From Promicromonosporaceae bacterium (lineage in GTDB: Bacteria; Actinomycetota; Actinomycetes; Actinomycetales; Cellulomonadaceae), in contig WQZL01000141.1 in the NCBI GenBank assembly GCA_009780755.1, positions 1 through 6,734 on the forward strand: DNA of 6,734 nucleotides, written 5' to 3'. The position numbers and the translations under genes were made by a program. Positions 1 to 5,519 of the stretch are shown one piece after another. Position 1 is the stretch's first letter, and each line of letters opens with the position of its first letter. The notes beneath the pieces are model-generated. The model was given only the letters and a program-made list of their open reading frames with translations, searched no databases and had not been told where the DNA came from.

Positions 1-656
1 CCAGGGATCAGGCCGGGCACGTCGGCCACGGTGTAGCGGGCCTCTCCCGCCTGCACGACGCCCAGGTTTGGCACCAGCGTCGTGAAGGGGTAATCGGCGA
101 TCTTGGGCCGTGAGGCGGAGATGGCGGCAATCAGCGAGGATTTGCCCGCACTCGGGAAGCCGACCAGGGCCACATCGGCGATGGTCTTGACTTCGAGTAC
201 CACCGAGGCGCTATCCCCCGGCTCGCCCAGCAGGGCAAAGCCTGGCGCCTTGCGCTTCGGGGAGGCCAGCGCCCGGTTGCCCAGGCCACCCTTGCCCCCA
301 GCGGCGAGTACGTACTCGGTGCCCGCGCCGACGAGATCGGCCAGCAGATTACCGTCTATATCCTTGACTACGGTGCCATCGGGCACGGGCAGGATCAGAT
401 CTTCGGCCTTGGCCCCGTCACGGTCATCACCCTTGCCCTGCCCGCCCGAACCGGCGCGGCGGTGCGGCGAATGATGATAGGCCAGCAGCGTTGTCGTGCC
501 GGGGTCAACTCGCAGGATCACGGAACCGCCATCGCCACCGTTTCCGCCGTCGGGGCCAGCCAGCGGCTTGAACTTCTCGCGGCGGATGGAAGCGACGCCG
601 TGCCCGCCGTCGCCACCGGCGGCGTGCAGGGTCACGCGATCAACAAAGGAGGCCAT
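1..656 (-). CDS. obg: Obg-family GTPase (ObgE/CgtA), N-terminal part, cut by left edge
   Basis: Obg is a ribosome-associated GTPase that binds the 50S subunit and acts in late 50S assembly and stringent-type control. The 218 visible codons show the glycine-rich Obg fold at about residues 1-158 (start MASFVDRVTLHAAGGDGGHG, then REKFKPLAGPDGGNGGDGG). The GTPase domain follows, with the P-loop GFPSAGKSS at 166-174 (K172), switch I FTTLVPNLG at 191-199, and the G3 motif DVPG at 212-215. The rest of the G domain and the C-terminus lie beyond base 1. The start is set by the family's usual MA-FVDRV opening. No good Shine-Dalgarno sequence precedes it, and a GAGAAT box sits 6 nt upstream, so the message may be leaderless. 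It lies downstream of rpmA, as is usual in Actinomycetota, but a strong hairpin separates them. The family call is secure; the mode of expression is inference. Confidence 0.97.
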   Translation of the reverse strand, partial: MASFVDRVTLHAAGGDGGHGVASIRREKFKPLAGPDGGNGGDGGSVILRVDPGTTTLLAYHHSPHRRAGSGGQGKGDDRDGAKAEDLILPVPDGTVVKDIDGNLLADLVGAGTEYVLAAGGKGGLGNRALASPKRKAPGFALLGEPGDSASVVLEVKTIADVALVGFPSAGKSSLIAAISASRPKIADYPFTTLVPNLGVVQAGEARYTVADVPGLIP

Positions 657-662
657 GTGCCT

Positions 663-668
663 ATTCTC
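663..668 (-). promoter_or_regulatory. Possible -10 box of obg (leaderless)
   Basis: On the minus strand GAGAAT lies exactly 6 nt before the obg ATG, the distance at which transcription would start on the A of the start codon. No convincing -35 element is seen at 17-18 bp and there is no clear ribosome binding site. The hexamer is only a partial match to TANNNT, so this is weak. It is supported mainly by the same geometry at two other genes in the window. Confidence 0.3.
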
Positions 669-695
669 TCAGGATTGCTTAGGTATGCCGAAAAC

Positions 696-730
696 GTCAC
701 TCTGCGCGAAGTCGCAGAGCCTAGAGTCAC
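696..730 (+). repeat. Palindromic intergenic repeat, single copy near obg
   Basis: A perfect 7-bp inverted repeat, CTCTGCG (700-706) and CGCAGAG (713-719), encloses a 6-nt loop. It is bounded by the direct repeat GTCAC at 696-700 and 726-730. The unit reads GTCAC-TCTGCGCGA-AGTCGCAG-AG-CCTAGA, clearly similar to the arms of the larger repeat at 6386-6488 (GTCATCCTGCGCG, then AGTCGCAG, then ACCTAGA). It sits between the rpmA terminator hairpin and the obg start. It is probably a member of a dispersed intergenic repeat family; any role in obg expression is unknown. Confidence 0.6.
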
Positions 731-739
731 AGGTAAGGC

Positions 740-773
740 AAGAGGGGCGCACCGGGTGTGGCGCGCCCCTCTT
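740..773 (-). terminator. Hairpin terminator after rpmA
   Basis: A perfect 11-bp inverted repeat, AAGAGGGGCGC (740-750) and GCGCCCCTCTT (763-773), has a 12-nt loop and starts 17 bp past the rpmA stop. On the minus strand it is followed by a weak pyrimidine run (GCCTTACC) rather than a true U-tract, which is common in high-GC genomes. It probably ends or attenuates the rplU-rpmA transcript before obg. Confidence 0.75.
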
Positions 774-790
774 GAGAAGTGTGGGTCGGA

Positions 791-1048
791 TCAGGACTCG
801 ACAGCCACGATGTCTACAACCTTGCGGCCACGACGGGTACCGAACTTGACGGCACCAGCGGTCAGCGCGAACAGGGTGTCGTCGCCACCGCGACCGACAT
901 TCACGCCGGGGTGGTGCTTGGTGCCGCGCTGGCGGATCAGAATCTCGCCGGCCCTGACAACTTGGCCGCCGTAGCGCTTGACGCCGAGGGACTTGGCGTT
1001 CGAGTCGCGACCGTTCCTAGAGGAGCTTGCGCCCTTTTTATGTGCCAT
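791..1048 (-). CDS. rpmA: 50S ribosomal protein L27
   Basis: L27 is a structural protein of the large ribosomal subunit whose flexible N-terminus reaches the peptidyl-transferase centre. The 85-residue product has the family's usual length and carries the hallmark opening MAHKKGASSSRNGRDS, followed by KRYGGQVVRAGEILIRQRGT and the HPGVNVGRGGDDTLFAL block. It lacks the cleaved N-terminal extension found in Firmicutes L27, since AHKKG follows Met directly. The start is supported by AGGTGAG at 1054-1060, 5 nt before the ATG (7 nt from the AGGTG core). It lies 40 bp after rplU with no terminator between, so the two are co-transcribed. An 11-bp hairpin follows the stop. Confidence 0.99.
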   Translation of the reverse strand: MAHKKGASSSRNGRDSNAKSLGVKRYGGQVVRAGEILIRQRGTKHHPGVNVGRGGDDTLFALTAGAVKFGTRRGRKVVDIVAVES

Positions 1049-1088
1049 GTTGGCTCACCTGCTTTCGTGTGATGAAGTCGTATGGGTC

Positions 1089-1397
1089 TTACTTGATGCC
1101 GGTTACCTTCAGGCGGGTCAACGGCTGGCGGTGACCCTGGCGCTTGCGGTAGCCAGTCTTGTTCTTGTACTTGAGGATGACGATCTTCGGACCCTTCTCG
1201 TCCCGAATGACCTCGGCGGTGACCTTGACCTTTGCCAGCTTGGCGGCGTCGGTGGTCACCTTCTCCCCGTCAACGAGCAGCAGGGCGGGCAGTTCGACCT
1301 TGTCGCCTGCCTTCGCGTCGATGCTGTTCATCACAACGATGTCGCCAACAGTTACCTTCTCCTGGCGGCCACCGGCCTTGACGATCGCGTAAACCAC
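1089..1397 (-). CDS. rplU: 50S ribosomal protein L21
   Basis: L21 is a 23S rRNA-binding protein of the large subunit. The 102-residue product matches the family in length and shows the typical opening VYAIVKAGGRQEKV, the central VELPALLLVDGEKV, and the C-terminal basic rRNA-binding segment KYKNKTGYRKRQGHRQ ending in TRLKVTGIK. The start codon is GTG, chosen because GAAGGAG (1406-1412) lies 8 nt upstream and the reading begins at the conserved VYAIV. It is the first gene of the rplU-rpmA pair, 292 bp downstream of the RNase E/G gene, and has its own promoter in that gap. Confidence 0.99.
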   Translation of the reverse strand: MVYAIVKAGGRQEKVTVGDIVVMNSIDAKAGDKVELPALLLVDGEKVTTDAAKLAKVKVTAEVIRDEKGPKIVILKYKNKTGYRKRQGHRQPLTRLKVTGIK

Positions 1398-1535
1398 GGT
1401 TCTTTCTCCTTCATTGGCGCCCCGCTCGTCGTGCTACACCGGCTTGATCTGCAACCCACATCGCCTCAACGAGTAGGTGCGGTGCGTCCGCGCGGGCACG
1501 CGGCAAAAGCACGCCAATGGGCGCGCCAACCGGCG
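1398..1535 (-). promoter_or_regulatory. 5' leader of rplU-rpmA
   Basis: From the predicted start near 1529, the rplU message would carry a leader of roughly 130 nt. It includes a GGCGCGCC palindrome at 1520-1527, near the predicted 5' end, and ends with the GAAGGAG ribosome binding site at 1406-1412. Autogenous control of ribosomal protein operons through such leaders is well known, but I do not recognise a described leader motif here. The rest of the gap (1565-1689) holds a GC-rich palindromic patch around 1575-1600 and no gene. No clear terminator for the ribonuclease gene is seen. Confidence 0.4.
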
Positions 1536-1564
1536 ATTCTACACCAAGCCCAGATAAGGCCCAA
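1536..1564 (-). promoter_or_regulatory. Promoter of rplU-rpmA
   Basis: On the minus strand, -35 TTGGGC (1559-1564) and -10 TAGAAT (1536-1541) are separated by exactly 17 bp. This is a good match to a housekeeping sigma-70-type promoter in Actinomycetota, and it lies in the gap ahead of rplU. Transcription would begin near 1529. Confidence 0.65.
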
Positions 1565-1689
1565 AACCTGTGCCGTTAGCCGCCGCGGCCACCGTAACCG
1601 CCACAGACAATCCTACTTGTAGCCGTCGAAGACCAGGTCAAGTCGGTACCCTGGAAAGTCCTCCCGAGGTATCGTCCCAACCGCAATAC

Positions 1690-4479
1690 TCACGTTGTTT
1701 CGCTCGCTTCGACGTCCTTGGCTTCTGCGGGGTCGTAATGTTCCGCGCTGCGCTTGTCAACGAGTTCCTTGATCTCGGTAGAGACCGAACGGGTTCGGCT
1801 CTGCTCTCGATCTGCATCCTCGTGGGCGCGGTCGGCGGCGGCGGCGATGCTGGCCAAAGTGTTCTTGACCGCCTCGCGGGCCTCGGAGTTTTCCTCGGGC
1901 AGACGCGGCACCTCGGTAATGTCACCGGGGCGCGAGGCGCGTTTGCGCTTGGGGCGCTTTGTTGGTTCTTCGACCGTCGGCTCGACCTCCGCTGGCACCG
2001 GTGCAGGCGTGGCGCCGGGCAACTCGCGCGGCTCCTGATGCACGATGAAGCCGCGGCCCTTGCAATGCTCGCAGGTCTCGCTGAACGCCTCGACCAGCCC
2101 CTGGCCGACGCGTTTGCGGGTCATCTGCACTAGGCCCAGCGACGTGACCTCGGCCACCTGATGCTTGGTGCGATCACGACCCAGGCATTCGACCAGGCGA
2201 CGTAGCACCAGGTCACGGTTGGATTCAAGCACCATATCGATGAAGTCGATCACGATGATGCCGCCGATGTCGCGCAGCCGTAGCTGTCGGACGATCTCCT
2301 CGGCTGCCTCTAGGTTGTTGCGCGTCACGGTCTCTTCGAGCGTGCCGCCCGAGCCGGTGAACTTGCCGGTGTTCACATCTACCACCGTCATCGCCTCGGT
2401 GCGGTCGATCACCAGCGAGCCACCCGAGGGCAGCCACACCTTGCGATCCATGCCCTTGGCCAACTGCTCGTCAATGCGATGCTTGGTGAACACATCCTGT
2501 GGCTGGACCCATTTGGTAACGCGTTCGCGCAGGTCGGGGGCGAGCTGTTCGACGTAGGTGGAGATTTCCTGCCACGCACCATCACCCTGGACAACAAGGG
2601 AGTTGAAGTCGTCGTTAAAAATGTCGCGCACCACGCGGATGGCCAAATCCGGCTCGCCCTGGAGCAGTGTGGGGGCGTTCGTGCCCTTTAATCCCGCCTT
2701 CTTGCTTATCGCCTCCCACTGCGTTTTTAGGCGCTCGACGTCGGCCGTGAGTTCCTGCTCGGAGGCGCCCTCGGCGGCGGTGCGGACAATCACACCGGTG
2801 TCGTCGGGCACGATTTCGCGCAGAATCTTCTTTAGGCGCGAGCGTTCCACATCGGGCAGCTTGCGGCTGATGCCGGTCATGGAGCCGCCGGGCACGAGTA
2901 CCAGGTATCGACCCGCCAGAGTGATCTGCGAGGTTAGGCGGGCGCCCTTGTGGCCGATGGGATCCTTGGTGACCTGCACCAGCACCGAGTCGCCACTCTT
3001 GAGCGCGTCCTCAATGCGGCGCTCGGAGCCGCCTTCAACCCCGGCGGCGTCCCAGTTCACCTCGCCGGCATAAAGCACGGCGTTGCGGCCCTTGCCCACA
3101 TCAACGAAGGCGGCCTCCATTGAAGGCAGCACGTTCTGCACTCGGCCCAGGTAGACGTTGCCCACCATTGATGCCTGCGACTGCTGCGAGACGTAGTGTT
3201 CGACAAGTACGCCGTCTTCTAGGACCGCGATCTGGGTGCGGGCGTTCGCCTCGCGGACCAGCATCGTGCGGGTGACAGATTCGCGGCGGGCCAGGAATTC
3301 GGCCTCGGTGATGATCTGTCGGCGACGGCCCGCATCCCGCCCGTCGCGGCGACGCTGGCGCTTGGCCTCCAGACGGGTGGAACCCTCCAGCGCGGTTACC
3401 CGGTCACGGGTGCCGGTACGTTCGGTACGGGAGCGGCGACGACGACGCCGTGAGCTGTCCGAACCGTCCAGGTCGCCATCGGCCTCATCTGCTGGCGCCT
3501 CGTCGGGGGCGTCCTCTTCGACTGACTCATCTGCTTCGTCACCATCGGCGGAGCGCGAACCACCCTTGCGGCCGCGCCCACCCCGGCGACGGCGACGCCG
3601 CGGACGGTCTTCGTCATACACGATCTCGACGTCCGGGTCGTCCTCGATCATGTCGAGTTCACCCAGCTCGATGATGACGGCCCCTTCGGCCACTAGTTCG
3701 GCCTCGATTGCCCCGACCTCTTTGGCTGCGGCGTTTTCCGGTTTGGTCAGTCGTTTCGGCTTCGCCGGGGGCGGCGGAGGCTCGGTGGTTGCGCCGGTCG
3801 AAACCACTTCCGCCGGTTCCGCCTTGGCGCTCTTTTCGGGTAGCACAATCTCCGAAAGCTCACGGGTTGGCTTCTTGCGCGCCTGAACGCGGGGCGCGGG
3901 CAGCTCAATGTCGGCGACGGCGAAATCGAGCGGCAGAGCTACCGCCTCTACCTCGGCGGCGGCGAATGTGGGCACATCCGTTGCTCCAGCCGGACGGGTT
4001 ACCCGTTTGCGAGCCGGACGAACGGGTGCGGCCGTCAGATCGGGGGCCTGGAATAGCAGGGCCGTGGTGGCCAGACGGGGTGCGACCTCCGGCGGCTCCT
4101 CGGTCGGCGTTTGCGACTTCTTCGCCGGCGCCCGCTTGCGGGCAGGCGCCTTCACAAGAGGCTCGGCCTTCGGCGGCGGGCCGGAATCTGCGGGTTCGGC
4201 GGCCTTTGTGGTGCCGGTGGCTCTGGTCGCTCGCTTCCGAACCGGCTTCTCGGCTGGCTCGGCCTCGGTAGCCGCCACTGGATCGGCCACAGCCTTCGCG
4301 GTGGTGGCGCGCTTACGGGTCGCCTTCTTGGGTGCCTCTTCGGTTGGTGCTGGTGCCGCCGCCTCGGCGGGAGTGGCGGCGGCTTCTCCAGCCGGTCGGG
4401 TAACGCGGCGACGGGCTGGTCGCTTGGCGGCGGGGGCTTCTGTGTCCGCCTGTTCAGGGCTGAGCGTCTGCTCGGTCAT
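1690..4479 (-). CDS. rne: Rne/Rng family ribonuclease (RNase E/G) with long N-terminal extension
   Basis: This is an endoribonuclease that cuts single-stranded AU-rich RNA in mRNA decay and in rRNA and tRNA processing. The product is 929 aa. Residues 1-405 are a low-complexity extension with repeated basic motifs (for example RPARRRVTRPAGEA at 20-33 and RPARKRVTRPAGAT at 154-167), acidic patches near 276-291 and 312-341, and Arg runs at 294-299 and 344-349. The conserved core begins near M406, with an S1-type RNA-binding segment (MVGNVYLGRVQNVLPSMEAA). The DNase I-like catalytic region carries DVNTG (D701) and VIDFIDM (D745), matching the metal-binding aspartates D303 and D346 of E. coli RNase E. 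The Zn-link is CEHCKGRG (C803, C806). A charged tail follows. The frame stays open upstream to 5040, but AGGAG at 4490-4494, 10 nt before this ATG, and the overlap with the toxin-antitoxin region favour 4479. Long N-terminal extensions are typical of actinobacterial RNase E/G. Confidence 0.96.
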   Translation of the reverse strand: MTEQTLSPEQADTEAPAAKRPARRRVTRPAGEAAATPAEAAAPAPTEEAPKKATRKRATTAKAVADPVAATEAEPAEKPVRKRATRATGTTKAAEPADSGPPPKAEPLVKAPARKRAPAKKSQTPTEEPPEVAPRLATTALLFQAPDLTAAPVRPARKRVTRPAGATDVPTFAAAEVEAVALPLDFAVADIELPAPRVQARKKPTRELSEIVLPEKSAKAEPAEVVSTGATTEPPPPPAKPKRLTKPENAAAKEVGAIEAELVAEGAVIIELGELDMIEDDPDVEIVYDEDRPRRRRRRGGRGRKGGSRSADGDEADESVEEDAPDEAPADEADGDLDGSDSSRRRRRRSRTERTGTRDRVTALEGSTRLEAKRQRRRDGRDAGRRRQIITEAEFLARRESVTRTMLVREANARTQIAVLEDGVLVEHYVSQQSQASMVGNVYLGRVQNVLPSMEAAFVDVGKGRNAVLYAGEVNWDAAGVEGGSERRIEDALKSGDSVLVQVTKDPIGHKGARLTSQITLAGRYLVLVPGGSMTGISRKLPDVERSRLKKILREIVPDDTGVIVRTAAEGASEQELTADVERLKTQWEAISKKAGLKGTNAPTLLQGEPDLAIRVVRDIFNDDFNSLVVQGDGAWQEISTYVEQLAPDLRERVTKWVQPQDVFTKHRIDEQLAKGMDRKVWLPSGGSLVIDRTEAMTVVDVNTGKFTGSGGTLEETVTRNNLEAAEEIVRQLRLRDIGGIIVIDFIDMVLESNRDLVLRRLVECLGRDRTKHQVAEVTSLGLVQMTRKRVGQGLVEAFSETCEHCKGRGFIVHQEPRELPGATPAPVPAEVEPTVEEPTKRPKRKRASRPGDITEVPRLPEENSEAREAVKNTLASIAAAADRAHEDADREQSRTRSVSTEIKELVDKRSAEHYDPAEAKDVEASETT

Positions 4480-4704
4480 CGTGGGGATGCTCCTATACGT
4501 CGGCAGCCCGCTCCACATCGGCGGGCGCCGGTTCGCCAAACATCCGTGAAGCGTCACGCGCTCCCGGATGAAAGTCTCGGTGCCGGCTCGCATATCTGTC
4601 TCGCAGGTGCCTGGCGGCCTCGTTGGGGGTTGCCCAACCGGCTGCGGCACGCGTACGCGACCAAACAAATCCGGCGCTGTCAGGGGATGTGGCCCTGACG
4701 GCTG
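4480..4704 (-). promoter_or_regulatory. Long 5' leader of the RNase E/G gene with hairpins
   Basis: The predicted transcript has about 225 nt before the ATG. A perfect 7-bp stem, GTCAGGG (4679-4685) with CCCTGAC (4693-4699) and a 7-nt loop, lies within a few nucleotides of the predicted 5' end. A second, 6-bp stem (GTTGGG 4622-4627 with CCCAAC 4633-4638) has a 5-nt loop. The leader ends with TAGGAG overlapping the ribosome binding site. E. coli rne is autoregulated through a structured 5' UTR, and a similar role here is inference. A 71-codon frame (ATG 4708, stop 4493) fills the leader but has no recognisable product. Confidence 0.45.
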
Positions 4705-4710
4705 ACATCT

Positions 4711-4719
4711 ATTATCGCA
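4711..4719 (-). promoter_or_regulatory. Extended -10 promoter of the RNase E/G gene
   Basis: The minus strand reads TGC-GATAAT: a near-consensus -10 hexamer (4711-4716) with the TGn extended element (4717-4719), which can compensate for the poor -35 region. The predicted transcription start is near 4704. The toxin-antitoxin promoter lies about 70 bp away on the other strand. Confidence 0.55.
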
Positions 4720-4776
4720 CGACCTTAACCAAACCGTGACCAAGCGACACGCTGGAGCGCAATCTCGGCGACTGAT

Positions 4777-4803
4777 TGCTACGCTTGATGCATGACTGCT
4801 ACG
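4777..4803 (+). promoter_or_regulatory. Direct repeat over antitoxin start, possible operator
   Basis: TGCTACG occurs at 4777-4783 and again at 4797-4803, a 20-bp offset or about two helical turns. The pair flanks the ATG and the first copy contains the -10 box. ATGCAT (4788-4793) lies between them. Phd/YefM and VapB antitoxins typically repress their own promoters by binding repeated or palindromic sites, so these are candidate half-sites. The repeat is seen directly; the operator role is inferred. Confidence 0.35.
4780..4785 (+). promoter_or_regulatory. -10 box of the toxin-antitoxin operon (leaderless)
   Basis: TACGCT fits TANNNT and ends 6 nt before the antitoxin ATG, so transcription would start at or next to the A of the start codon. 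No ribosome binding site precedes the ATG, which agrees with a leaderless message, a common form in Actinomycetota. No convincing -35 is seen. Confidence 0.5.
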
Positions 4804-5073
4804 GCCTTCGTTCAGCCCGAGGTGATCCCCCAGCGCGATCTGCGTAACTCCGTCGGGGAGGTGTTGCGCCGCGCCAACGCCGGGCAAGAGTTCGTGGTCA
4901 CCACCAATGGCGAACCGATGGCCCGCGTGATGCCGCTGACACCCCGCGCGCCCAGCCTCGATCGAGTGCCCTCCCATCCCGCAAAACGTCAAGGCGGGTT
5001 CACGCTTCCCCTGTACAGCGGCGGAATCTCTGTACAGCAATTCCTCGATGAGAACCGGGAAGATCGGCTATGA
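4792..5073 (+). CDS. vapB: Type II antitoxin, Phd/YefM family (VapB-like)
   Basis: This 93-residue protein probably neutralises the PIN toxin encoded next to it and represses the shared promoter. The N-terminal part (about residues 10-50) has the Phd/YefM DNA-binding and dimerisation pattern: VIPQRDLRNSVGEVLRRANAG, then EFVVTTNGEPMARVMPL, where the strand-turn-strand GEP-A-V is typical. The C-terminal half (about 52-93) is less structured, rich in Pro and Arg, and ends in QQFLDENREDRL, as expected of a toxin-binding tail. The ATG is supported by a TACGCT box 6 nt upstream and the lack of any alternative with a ribosome binding site. Its last 4 bp (ATGA) overlap the toxin start, so the two are translationally coupled. 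Local GC is about 66% (hand count, 4801-4920). Confidence 0.88.
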   Translation: MTATAFVQPEVIPQRDLRNSVGEVLRRANAGQEFVVTTNGEPMARVMPLTPRAPSLDRVPSHPAKRQGGFTLPLYSGGISVQQFLDENREDRL

Positions 5074-5519
5074 GGGTCTACCTGGATACCTCGGCTGCTG
5101 GGAAGCTGATCCGACTGGAACCTGAATCTAAGGCGATGACAGACTTCGCTAACGATCCGAGGTTTACCCTTGTTGGTTCCTGGTTATTGGTAACTGAGCT
5201 GCGACGCATGGCAGTTCGATCCGGCATTCCCCAAAGTGAGGTAACCGCTGTCCTCAACGGCATTGAGATATACCCCCTCACCGCACAGGACTTCGAATTC
5301 GCTGGTACCCTCCCCGACTCAGGGGTGCGCAGCCTAGACGCCCTGCATCTGCAATCAGCCAGCGCACTCCGAGTTGACTTTGTAGTTACCTATGACCGGC
5401 GCATGAAGGATGTATCCTCGCGCGTGTATGGCCTGCCGGTGCTAGAACCAGGCCGCGACCCGGATGACGACCCGGCCTCCGAAGTAGCCAGGCGACTACA
5501 GCAGGCCGCTGGCCTTTAG
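5070..5519 (+). CDS. vapC: PIN-domain ribonuclease toxin, VapC family
   Basis: VapC-type PIN toxins are Mg-dependent RNases that cut tRNA or rRNA and halt growth when the antitoxin is lost. The 149-residue product shows all four expected acidic residues in order: D6 in VYLDTSA, E43 in LLVTELRR, D90 in SLDALHLQSA, and D109 in VVTYDRRM. The toxin therefore looks catalytically intact. After the fold, a short acidic then helical tail (about 127-149) extends slightly beyond a minimal PIN domain. The ATG overlaps the antitoxin stop by 4 bp; GGGA at 5057-5060 could serve as a ribosome binding site. GC over 5101-5220 is about 51% against 66% in the antitoxin, and it contains a TTA leucine codon at 5184-5186, rare in high-GC genomes. 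The last 24 bp overlap the nitroreductase gene on the opposite strand. The tRNA or rRNA target cannot be told from sequence. Confidence 0.93.
   Translation: MRVYLDTSAAGKLIRLEPESKAMTDFANDPRFTLVGSWLLVTELRRMAVRSGIPQSEVTAVLNGIEIYPLTAQDFEFAGTLPDSGVRSLDALHLQSASALRVDFVVTYDRRMKDVSSRVYGLPVLEPGRDPDDDPASEVARRLQQAAGL

Noticed and set aside
103..974. Several plus-strand open frames opposite obg and rpmA
   Set aside because: They mirror high-GC coding on the minus strand and have no recognisable domains.
1610..1641. Alternative rplU promoter TTGACC and TAGGAT
   Set aside because: The boxes are 20 bp apart, too far for a standard promoter. TTGGGC-17-TAGAAT closer to the gene is better.
1570..4271. Many plus-strand frames opposite the RNase E/G gene, including Ser/Arg-rich ones
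   Set aside because: These are shadow frames of the Ala/Pro/Arg-rich extension and catalytic core; composition and the lack of start signals argue against them.
4493..4708. 71-codon frame as a real gene
   Set aside because: No recognisable family, no ribosome binding site, and the first ATG lies just upstream of the predicted transcript start. It is kept only as a possible leader frame.
4480..5040. Extension of the RNase E/G frame 187 codons upstream of 4479
   Set aside because: It would run through the divergent promoters and into the antitoxin gene. The family-like low-complexity start, with AGGAG 10 nt upstream, supports 4479.
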